Assembly (NCBI GenBank): GCA_002405915.1
Contig: DHMS01000003.1
Span: 1 to 5,239, forward strand
Source: Christensenella sp. UBA4636
GTDB lineage: Bacteria; Bacillota; Clostridia; Christensenellales; Borkfalkiaceae
Direction of reading: 5' to 3'
Length of the DNA stretch: 5,239 bases
Shown one piece after another: positions 1 through 5,158 of this stretch (positions are counted from its first letter, which is position 1; every line of letters starts with the position of its first letter). The notes beneath the pieces were generated by a model. The model saw nothing but the letters and a program-made list of their open reading frames with translations. It did no database searches and was not told where the DNA came from. A program made the translations under genes and the position numbers.

Positions 1-29
1 GACTTTTCATAGCTGGTCTTTTTTTTATT

Positions 30-58
30 ATTGTACCACCGAATAAGAATATTGTCAA
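30..58 (-). promoter_or_regulatory. sigma-A type promoter directed leftward out of the window
   Basis: On the minus strand a consensus -35 TTGACA (58-53) is followed after exactly 17 bp by TACAAT (35-30), one base from the consensus -10. Transcription would start near position 23 and run off the left edge, so the gene served is not visible. It lies directly behind the terminator of the transporter operon, which fits the start of a new minus-strand unit. The first transcribed bases are A-rich and then read GACCAGCTATG; the ATG there has no Shine-Dalgarno sequence and is probably not a start codon. Confidence 0.65.
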
Positions 59-70
59 CCTCTCGGCGTT

Positions 71-98
71 GTTTGCTTAGCGGCGCAAACTTTTTTTT
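71..98 (+). terminator. plus-strand intrinsic terminator-like hairpin
   Basis: A perfect 6-bp stem, GTTTGC (71-76) and GCAAAC (85-90), with an 8-base loop is followed at once by eight T (91-98). The T-tract is on the plus strand only, so it would stop rightward transcription. No plus-strand gene is visible to its left, and the strong promoter at 30-58 points the other way. It could end a convergent gene off-window or block antisense transcription into the transporter operon. The hairpin is clear; the role is inferred. Confidence 0.55.
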
Positions 99-101
99 AC
101 G

Positions 102-142
102 AAAAAGCGGGCGAAAAATCTTTTTTAGGAATTTTCACCCGC
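102..142 (-). terminator. rho-independent terminator of the ABC transporter operon
   Basis: Read on the minus strand, GCGGGTGAAAA (142-132) pairs with TTTTCGCCCGC (117-107) to give an 11-bp stem with one G-T wobble and a 14-base loop, followed by five T (106-102). It starts about 65 bases downstream of the permease stop codon at 208-210. The stem is long and GC-rich at its base, as expected for an intrinsic terminator, though the T-tract is only moderate. It would close the ATPase-permease transcript. Confidence 0.8.
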
Positions 143-153
143 GAAAATCGAGA

Positions 154-176
154 GATAATCGACTTATAGGTCGACT
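154..176 (+). repeat. dispersed intergenic repeat, copy 1
   Basis: Copy 1 of a short repeat found four times in this window, only between genes. Its core GATAATCGACTTATAG (154-169) is identical to copies 3 and 4, which lie in the opposite orientation. It continues into GGTCGAC, so the half-sites TCGAC and GTCGA surround the six bases TTATAG as a small hairpin or dyad. It sits between the permease stop codon and the operon terminator. Confidence 0.6.
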
Positions 177-207
177 TTTATGTAATTTAGTTTATTTTTG
201 CTCTTTA

Positions 208-2049
208 TTATTCCGCGGCTTTCAAAGCTTCTACCATGTCGATTTTTTTGTTCTTTCTCGACACTAAAAGGCTTACTAAAAGCGACGTTAAAAAGATTAG
301 AGCGGTAGAGATTATGCACGTGAGCGGGCTTATTATAGCGCGCATTTCGTACTCGGTGGCGAGCGCGTCGACAAGGAACCTTAACGTGAAGAAGCCGAGC
401 GGAAGCCCGATAATAACGCCGACGAGCGTTACCCAAAGGTTTTGCCCGATTAAGAGCGAGCCTATCTTTTTATCCTTGAACCCTACGACTTTGAGCGTTG
501 CCATTTCGCGATAACGCTCCGTATAACTCATAACGCCGAGGTTATAAAGAACGACTACGCCGAGGACGAGCGCGGCAGCTACGAGGATAACTATCATCAA
601 ATTCATAATTTCCGTAAACGTGTCGAACGATTCGATTATGTCGTTTTTCGACTGCGTGCTTTTTACGCCGCCGCCGAGCTTAACGCCGTCTTTTTCTGTT
701 TTTGTATAAACGGAATCGACGTCGAAAGCTATTCCGAGCGAATTTGCGTAGTCGGAAGTCACGACTATATTCTCCGTAACGGAGCGGATAACGCCGTTAA
801 TTTTAAGCGTGTATTTTTTATCAGAGCCGTAAGGGCTTACTTCTATTTCGTCGCCCGCTTTAAGCGAAAACTCTTTCGCAAACCTCGTGCAAATATACGC
901 GCCGTCATTTTTGAGCGTTACAAAATTGTCGTTTTCATCGGGGAAACGCACGCTGTCGTTTTTGAGAGTATACACGTCGAGCGCAATCGTTTTTTCGCCC
1001 GTTTCAACGTAAACGGTGCCGCTCGAATCGCCGTTATAATCTTCGATTATTTTGTCGACTTGTTCCTTTGTCGCCTCTTCGGAAACGAAAATTTTAGTGT
1101 TATAATTCATCGCGCCGTCGTAGTAAAGGTTCAAAAACCCGTTCATGGTGTCGCGCATGCCGAACGAGCCGACGATTATTATCATGCACCCGACGATGCC
1201 TATAAGGCTCATAAGCGTTCTTGATTTGTGGCGCATGATATCGCGCATGTTCCACTTTGCGCCGAACGAAAGTTTGTTCCAAAGCGGCGTTTTTTCAAGC
1301 GCGATTTTCTTCATCTTTTTAGGCGTGTACGGGCGGAGCGAATCGGCGGCGGTGCCTTTGAGCATTTGCTTAACGGACAAAAAACCGATAAACGTAAGCG
1401 CGACGATTATGCCGGCGATAACCACCCAACCGAACCACGGAATAGTCAAATTCCAGTACGGCATTTCAAAGTACGTACCCATAGAACCGTTCGGATTCAT
1501 TATAAAGTACGCAAGAGCAAACCCGAGCGCGATACCGATTGCCGAACCGATAACGCCTATCGCGAAAGCATAAGAAGTGTAATGCCGCAAAATCCTTTTA
1601 TCTTTAAACCCGAGGGCTTTGAGCGTGCCTATCTGCGTTTTTTCCTTTGCGGTAAGGCGGTGCATTGTCGTAACCATCGTCAAAACGGCAATTGCAAGGA
1701 AAAGTACGGGTAAAATCGAACCCATTGTTTTGCCCTCTTCCTCTTCGCCTTTCATCTGCGCGTAGGAAGTCACTTCGTCCTTAGTGTAAACGAGCGTCGT
1801 TTTTTCGAGCGCGGAATTGACTTTATCCTTAAACTCGGTTTTTTCAAGCGACGAGATAACGTTTATCTGCGGATAGTATTCGAAGCCTATCGCCTTTTTG
1901 AAGAACGCGGGGGAAACGTAGCAGAACGCGAATTTTTTGTAGTCCGGCATAAGCTGCGTTTCGTCGCGAACGCAAATAAGATATTCGCCCGCTTGAATAA
2001 GCCCTTTTATTTTGCCCGTAAACGTAAACGATTCGTAAGCGATTTTCAT
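208..2049 (-). CDS. ABC transporter permease, FtsX family (C-terminal part of an interrupted gene)
   Basis: This 613-residue frame is the bulk of a MacB/FtsX-type permease. It starts inside an extracytoplasmic domain. Three membrane segments follow (about residues 109-129, 157-183, 202-224), with the cytoplasmic motif GTLKALGFKDKRI between the first two. A second half begins at WNMRDIMRHKSRTLM with a membrane segment (279-297), a second extracytoplasmic domain (about 300-480) and three more segments (482-504, 531-554, 571-596) carrying the matching motif ATLKVVGFKDKKI. This gives two FtsX domains (PF02687) separated by a MacB-type periplasmic-core-like domain. The ATG at 2049 has no Shine-Dalgarno sequence, and similarity to the second half continues upstream of it in the same frame, so it is probably an internal methionine. 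Joined through the TAG at 2098-2100 to the upstream fragment, the protein would be 759 residues. Expression of this part is doubtful unless the stop is suppressed or is an error. The gene ends with TAA. Substrate unknown; antimicrobial peptides or lipids are typical of the family. Confidence 0.88.
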   Translation of the reverse strand: MKIAYESFTFTGKIKGLIQAGEYLICVRDETQLMPDYKKFAFCYVSPAFFKKAIGFEYYPQINVISSLEKTEFKDKVNSALEKTTLVYTKDEVTSYAQMKGEEEEGKTMGSILPVLFLAIAVLTMVTTMHRLTAKEKTQIGTLKALGFKDKRILRHYTSYAFAIGVIGSAIGIALGFALAYFIMNPNGSMGTYFEMPYWNLTIPWFGWVVIAGIIVALTFIGFLSVKQMLKGTAADSLRPYTPKKMKKIALEKTPLWNKLSFGAKWNMRDIMRHKSRTLMSLIGIVGCMIIIVGSFGMRDTMNGFLNLYYDGAMNYNTKIFVSEEATKEQVDKIIEDYNGDSSGTVYVETGEKTIALDVYTLKNDSVRFPDENDNFVTLKNDGAYICTRFAKEFSLKAGDEIEVSPYGSDKKYTLKINGVIRSVTENIVVTSDYANSLGIAFDVDSVYTKTEKDGVKLGGGVKSTQSKNDIIESFDTFTEIMNLMIVILVAAALVLGVVVLYNLGVMSYTERYREMATLKVVGFKDKKIGSLLIGQNLWVTLVGVIIGLPLGFFTLRFLVDALATEYEMRAIISPLTCIISTALIFLTSLLVSLLVSRKNKKIDMVEALKAAE

Positions 2050-2097
2050 TTCGTCGCCGACTTTGAGCGAATTTTCCTTTGCATACTTTGAAGAAAG

Positions 2098-2100
2098 CTA
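2098..2100 (-). other. in-frame TAG stop interrupting the permease gene
   Basis: The TAG is codon 130 of the permease. The next 16 codons (2097-2050) are open in the same frame and read LSSKYAKENSLKVGDE before the ATG at 2049. The permease's own second half contains NDGAYICTRFAKEFSLKAGDE (residues 381-401 of the downstream fragment). Aligned with it, the stop falls exactly opposite a tyrosine: EDGI-stop-LSSKYAKENSLKVGDE. A single base change from a tyrosine codon (TAT or TAC), or from W or Q codons, would create it. Confidence 0.85.
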
Positions 2101-2487
2101 AATACCGTCCTCGTCGGTAGCGGAATATTCTTCGCCCTCTATAAGCTTAAAAAAGGATACCTTTTCGTTTTCGGTGACGGTCAAGGAAAGCGAAGTGCCG
2201 CTTACGCTTTCGACGCTCACGTTGACGGCAAGATAGCGCGAAGTTTCGTCAACCCCGTCGATATTCTTTATTTTTTGCTCCTCTTCCTTACTAAACCCCG
2301 CTTTGCTCGCTATTCTGTAATCGGCAAAGCCCGTTTCTTTAAAGAATTTAGCCGTGTCGTCGCGTATGCTCGTCCATTCGATATTGAACCCGCAAAAAAC
2401 GCCCACGCCGATAGCTATCATTATTATCATGGAGATGAACTGCGCTTTGTACAGCCCCATCGTCCGCCATAACTTTTTTAACAGCAT
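2098..2487 (-). CDS. ABC transporter permease, FtsX family (N-terminal fragment ending at an in-frame TAG)
   Basis: The 129 residues form the normal beginning of the FtsX-type permease: a basic N-terminus (LLKKLWRTMGLYKAQ), one membrane segment (about residues 16-36), then the first part of an extracytoplasmic domain. Start choice is firm. The ATG (2487-2485) overlaps the ATPase stop as TAATG, and a GAGGTGG Shine-Dalgarno sequence lies inside the end of the ATPase gene (2501-2495), 7 bases away, so the two are translationally coupled. The frame stops at TAG (2100-2098), just before residues that complete the domain. Alone the fragment lacks both FtsX domains and the ATPase-contacting region, so it is unlikely to transport anything. 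Whether the gene is broken, suppressed or mis-sequenced cannot be told from the sequence. Confidence 0.85.
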   Translation of the reverse strand: MLLKKLWRTMGLYKAQFISMIIMIAIGVGVFCGFNIEWTSIRDDTAKFFKETGFADYRIASKAGFSKEEEQKIKNIDGVDETSRYLAVNVSVESVSGTSLSLTVTENEKVSFFKLIEGEEYSATDEDGI

Positions 2488-3188
2488 TACCAGTCCACCT
2501 CGTCCGCGCTCATCGGCGAAGAATTTTCTTCGACCGATTTAATTTTGCCGTTTTTAACTCTGACAACTACGTCCGCCATTTTAGCGATGTTCTGGTTGTG
2601 CGTTACTACGATTATCGTTTTGCCGTAGTTTTTAGCCATCGAAAGCAACAATTTTAACACGAGAACGCCCGTTTCGCTGTCTAACGCGCCCGTAGGCTCG
2701 TCGCACAACAATATTTTCGGGTTTTTAGCAAGCGCGCGTGCAATCGATACCCTTTGCTGTTCGCCGCCCGAAAGCTCGGACGGAAAGTTATTCAAATGGT
2801 CTTTTAAGCCGACCTCTTCAATCATTTTTTCGGCGGGGAACGCCTTAGGCGCGATTTCCGATACGAGCGCGACATTTTCCTTTACCGTAAGCGTCGGGAT
2901 AAGGTTGTAAAACTGAAAAACAAACCCGACCGTTTCCGCGCGGTAATCCGCAAGCTCGTCGCGCGTTAGCTTTGAAATGTCCTTTCCGTCTACCACGATT
3001 TTGCCGCTCGTCGGACTGTCAAGCCCGCCTAAAAGGTTCAAAAGCGTACTCTTGCCCGCTCCGCTCGGTCCTAAAACCACAACGAATTTGCCTTCGTCGA
3101 GCTTCAAGTCCACTTCGTCCAAAGCTTTGAGCAAGTGGTCGCCGCTTTCATAAATTCTGCTTACTTTTTCCAATTCGACTATTGCCAT
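2487..3188 (-). CDS. ABC transporter ATP-binding protein, MacB/LolD type
   Basis: This 233-residue nucleotide-binding subunit hydrolyses ATP on the cytoplasmic face to drive the FtsX-family permease encoded next to it. All catalytic elements are intact: Walker A GPSGAGKS (40-47), Q-loop glutamine 92 in FVFQFYNLIPTLT, signature LSGGEQQ (139-145), Walker B ILLCDEP with catalytic Glu164, D-loop ALD (168-170) and H-loop His197 in VVTHNQ. The FQFYNLIPTLT stretch and the length are typical of the MacB/LolD/FtsE group that works with extracytoplasmic mechanotransmission permeases. The start is supported by AGAGGAG just upstream. The TAA stop shares a base with the permease ATG, indicating an operon with coupled translation. 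The last about 15 residues are acidic and not part of the conserved fold. Function of the family is certain; the cargo is not. Confidence 0.96.
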   Translation of the reverse strand: MAIVELEKVSRIYESGDHLLKALDEVDLKLDEGKFVVVLGPSGAGKSTLLNLLGGLDSPTSGKIVVDGKDISKLTRDELADYRAETVGFVFQFYNLIPTLTVKENVALVSEIAPKAFPAEKMIEEVGLKDHLNNFPSELSGGEQQRVSIARALAKNPKILLCDEPTGALDSETGVLVLKLLLSMAKNYGKTIIVVTHNQNIAKMADVVVRVKNGKIKSVEENSSPMSADEVDW

Positions 3189-3191
3189 ATA

Positions 3192-3198
3192 CTCCTCT
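3192..3198 (-). promoter_or_regulatory. ribosome binding site of the ABC ATPase gene
   Basis: AGAGGAG on the minus strand, three bases before the ATG at 3188-3186. The match is strong although the spacing is short. It supports this ATG as the start and the assumption of standard Shine-Dalgarno translation in this organism. Confidence 0.75.
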
Positions 3199-3265
3199 TT
3201 TTCCTTCGCTTTCGTCCGTACGTTTTTCTTTTGAACTTTTTTAGTTAGCCACCGACGAACAAATG

Positions 3266-3279
3266 TGAAAGAAGTTTCA
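3266..3279. promoter_or_regulatory. candidate operator A of the transporter operon
   Basis: The palindrome TGAAAGAAGTTTCA has 5-bp arms and fits TGAA-N6-TTCA. It lies about +5 to +18 relative to the predicted transcription start near 3284, a usual position for a repressor site. A second site with identical half-sites and spacing lies upstream of the -35 box. The regulator is not encoded in the window. Confidence 0.5.
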
Positions 3280-3290
3280 TTTTTGAGAAT

Positions 3291-3319
3291 ATATTAGCAC
3301 TTTGCTTTATTTTTGTCAA
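3291..3319 (-). promoter_or_regulatory. sigma-A promoter of the ABC transporter operon
   Basis: Consensus -35 TTGACA (3319-3314) and -10 TAATAT (3296-3291) are separated by exactly 17 bp on the minus strand. The predicted start near 3284 leaves an untranslated leader of about 95 bases before the ATPase ATG. No riboswitch or attenuator hairpin was recognised in the leader. The two palindromes on either side suggest control at initiation. Confidence 0.8.
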
Positions 3320-3334
3320 GCGACAGCACGATAA

Positions 3335-3354
3335 ATATGAATTTTCTTTCATAT
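3335..3354. promoter_or_regulatory. candidate operator B of the transporter operon
   Basis: A perfect 7-bp inverted repeat, ATATGAA (3335-3341) and TTCATAT (3348-3354), with a 6-base spacer. The inner part TGAA-N6-TTCA matches operator A. Its centre is 72 bp from that of operator A, close to seven helical turns, and about 60 bp upstream of the predicted start. Confidence 0.5.
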
Positions 3355-3400
3355 TATTTTCAAGTTTTGTTTTCATCTTGCAAAAATTTTACGGCAAGAA

Positions 3401-3440
3401 AACGCAAAAGTGCCGCTATAAGTCGATTATCGCATAAAAG
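3401..3440 (-). repeat. dispersed intergenic repeat, copy 3
   Basis: On the plus strand this reads AACGCAAAAG (3401-3410), six variable bases, then TATAAGTCGATTATCG (3417-3432). Copy 4 at 5094-5125 has the same two blocks with the same spacing and four differing bases in the six between them. The block contains the odd palindrome CGATTATCG. It sits 12 bases from copy 2, which is inverted relative to it. Confidence 0.65.
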
Positions 3441-3482
3441 CAAAAAAAATAACGGTTAGTCAACGTATAGGTCGATTAACCG
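3441..3482 (-). terminator. intrinsic terminator of the lipoprotein gene, built from repeat copy 2
   Basis: On the minus strand CGGTTAATCGAC (3482-3471) pairs with GTTGACTAACCG (3464-3453): 12 positions with one mismatch and one G-T pair, and a 6-base loop CTATAC. A tract of TTA followed by eight T (3452-3442) comes directly after. It lies 26 bases past the lipoprotein stop codon. On the other strand the hairpin is followed closely by six T (3485-3490), so it may act in both directions. Loop and inner stem are those of the dispersed repeat, in the orientation of copy 1. Confidence 0.8.
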
Positions 3483-3507
3483 CATTTTTTGTGTTTGGGA
3501 AAAAATT

Positions 3508-4908
3508 TTATGTTTCTTTATAATAAAATTTCTTATGACAATATATATCGTAAAAAGGGTCATCGTCATAATCTTCCATTAACGTGCCGTCGGTAATGGT
3601 GTACGAATAACAATAATCGTCCCAATCATACATAGAATAAACCTTTCCGTTTACGAATTTATAAGAATAAGAATTTGCGTCGGGCTTACCGTCGCGCCAC
3701 ATACATTCTTTCCCGTTTTCAAAAACTACGCATACGTTACCGTATTTTTCCAAAGCGTATTCGTCATACAACGCTTTGTACTCTTCTTTATTGTTGCTTT
3801 TTCTGAAAATTTCGATTTCGTCATCGGATAACAACTTATTCAATTTGTCGTCTTTGTCGTATTTCAAAAGCTGTTTCCAACCGCTGTCCGATATCTCGAT
3901 ATCGCTATGCGAAAAACGGTACGTTTTCCCTTCCAAAGAATTATCGTTATCATATACAAGGTCGATAATCTCTACCTCTTTTTCAAATTTTTCAAAAATA
4001 TCCGCGTTTTTTTCAGGGTTATACTTCCATGTCCACACCCGTTTTATCGACTGGTAGGTTTCTACATATTTCGAAATATCTCCGTCCTCAGTATAATAGA
4101 GAATATCGATAATTCCCGGCAACATATCACTATCCACTTTTTTCCATTCGTTATCGTCGCCTTCATAGCAAAGGTTTTTAATCGGCGTCATATAACCGCT
4201 TACCGGTAACCCATCATAATCGAAAGCATATCTTTTAAATGTACGAATATTTTTAGGTATTACTATCGAAGTCAAAGAATCGCATCCGCAAAACGTTCCG
4301 ACGTCTATGCAATCTATGCCCGTGCCTAAATCTACATTAGAAAGATTAGGATTTAAAGCAAAGGCGTATTCCCCGACCCTTTTGGTTTTGTCGTCGGGAT
4401 TTGTTTTGTCGGGAATTTTTAACGAATTAAGATTATTGTCGCAAAAAGCGTATTCTTCGATAACCTCTACGTTTTCAGGGATAGTTATCTCCTTAAGAGC
4501 CGCGCCGTAAAAAGCGGCGACTCCTATCTGAGTAATTGGACTCGAAAAATCACCCTCCATAAAAGTTATGCTTTCTATATTGCCGTTAGCAAAACCGAAG
4601 TCGGCAATTTTCGTAACGGGCTTTCCGTTATAAGACTCGGGTATTTCAATATTTTTAGGCACTTTGTCGTACAACCAACCCTTTTTAACAGTTTGTTTTC
4701 TGATAACCGGCACGCCGGAATTCGTTATTTCAACAGTAAAACTTTCAAGATACTCTTCCTTTAGTCCTACGGAATACGTTCCGTCGATAAGCAATTCGTA
4801 TTTCAAGTAATCGTTCATGCTATGGCTACACCCGACCGACGTAACCACGCCGCATATCACAAGAACGCAACACAAAATTATTAACAATAATCTTTTTTCA
4901 TATAACAA
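3508..4908 (-). CDS. BspA-type leucine-rich-repeat lipoprotein
   Basis: A 466-residue predicted surface lipoprotein. A basic start and hydrophobic stretch (about residues 5-22) end in a lipobox-like SVGC with lipidation cysteine 27. Residues about 100-234 contain five to six BspA/LRR_5 repeats (PF13306 type), with the recurring pattern AF..C..L..I.IP, for example AAFYGAALKEITIPENV and TFCGCDSLTSIVIPKN. LCYEGDDNEWKKV after them resembles the usual tail of such domains. Residues about 320-466 are rich in beta-like strands, Tyr and Asp and include VVFENGKECMW and YSYKFVNGKVYSMYD; I do not recognise this part, though a lipocalin-like beta-barrel is possible. Such proteins often take part in adhesion; no ligand can be inferred. 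The only in-frame start is TTG (4908-4906), touching the Shine-Dalgarno sequence. A well-spaced ATG at 4901-4899 is out of frame by one base. Sampled lines of this gene are visibly more AT-rich than the transporter genes. It ends with TAA and has its own terminator. Confidence 0.85.
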   Translation of the reverse strand: MLYEKRLLLIILCCVLVICGVVTSVGCSHSMNDYLKYELLIDGTYSVGLKEEYLESFTVEITNSGVPVIRKQTVKKGWLYDKVPKNIEIPESYNGKPVTKIADFGFANGNIESITFMEGDFSSPITQIGVAAFYGAALKEITIPENVEVIEEYAFCDNNLNSLKIPDKTNPDDKTKRVGEYAFALNPNLSNVDLGTGIDCIDVGTFCGCDSLTSIVIPKNIRTFKRYAFDYDGLPVSGYMTPIKNLCYEGDDNEWKKVDSDMLPGIIDILYYTEDGDISKYVETYQSIKRVWTWKYNPEKNADIFEKFEKEVEIIDLVYDNDNSLEGKTYRFSHSDIEISDSGWKQLLKYDKDDKLNKLLSDDEIEIFRKSNNKEEYKALYDEYALEKYGNVCVVFENGKECMWRDGKPDANSYSYKFVNGKVYSMYDWDDYCYSYTITDGTLMEDYDDDPFYDIYCHKKFYYKET

Positions 4909-4909
4909 T

Positions 4910-4914
4910 CTCCT
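4910..4914 (-). promoter_or_regulatory. ribosome binding site placed for an out-of-frame ATG
   Basis: AGGAG on the minus strand is one base from the TTG start of the lipoprotein frame, too close for normal initiation, but exactly eight bases from the ATG at 4901-4899. From that ATG the reading is ATG AAA AAA GAT TAT TGT TAA, a six-codon dead end. One extra A in the following run of six would give MKKRLLLIILCC, a normal lipoprotein signal peptide joined to the long frame. Confidence 0.7.
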
Positions 4915-5093
4915 ATTTAAATTCGCCTATTTTTTGTCATATGTTCAAATTTTCATTAAACATTTTACCGCATCTTCGCAAAAACAACAGTCCGATTTTT
5001 GTAACGTTTTTGTAAATTCTTCGTAAATTCGAATATGCTTTAAAACTACCATTGTTACGGCATAACACACAAAAAACACAGACAACGATAAAA
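4915..5093. other. intergenic region upstream of the lipoprotein gene
   Basis: No gene is supported here. The stretch is AT-rich and should hold the lipoprotein promoter, but no convincing pair of hexamers was found. The best -10-like string on the minus strand is TAAAAT near 4965, without a good -35 partner. An 8-bp direct repeat, GTAAATTC at 5012-5019 and 5023-5030, has an 11-bp period and the second unit overlaps the palindrome ATTCGAAT (5027-5034). Confidence 0.4.
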
Positions 5094-5125
5094 AACGCAA
5101 AAGCCCGCCTATAAGTCGATTATCG
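5094..5125 (-). repeat. dispersed intergenic repeat, copy 4
   Basis: AACGCAAAAG (5094-5103), six bases CCCGCC, then TATAAGTCGATTATCG (5110-5125) on the plus strand. Apart from the six-base block it matches copy 3 at 3401-3432, and its core equals copy 1 in inverse orientation. It lies upstream of the lipoprotein gene, in DNA with no other recognised function. Confidence 0.65.
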
Positions 5126-5158
5126 AGTAAAAACGCATAGGGATTGCATTCTTCACCC

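Noticed and set aside
164..436. A 90-codon minus-strand frame overlapping the end of the permease gene, and a 60-codon one at 1100-1282
   Set aside because: Both are alternate-frame shadows of the permease with highly basic, low-complexity translations and no start signals.
1145..1713. Plus-strand open frames of 142 and 161 codons opposite the permease gene, and similar ones near 31-514, 2275-2542, 3776-4209 and 4307-4510
   Set aside because: They lie antisense to well-supported coding sequence, lack ribosome binding sites and recognisable domains, and mirror the codon pattern of the opposite strand.
208..2487. Genome-wide reassignment of TAG as a sense codon
   Set aside because: Only one in-frame TAG is visible, and the ATPase and lipoprotein genes contain none. 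Absence of TAG at three gene ends is too small a sample, so a point mutation or error is simpler.
208..4908. A functional link between the lipoprotein and the transporter, such as a substrate-binding partner
   Set aside because: A terminator and a separate promoter lie between them, composition differs, and leucine-rich-repeat lipoproteins are not known partners of FtsX-type transporters.
5120..5149. A nine-codon leader-like frame (ATG at 5149-5147) after a GGGGTG sequence, ending in repeat copy 4
   Set aside because: Too short to support. The purine-rich string may be chance, there are no stalling codons or alternative hairpins, and the nearest gene start is over 200 bases away.
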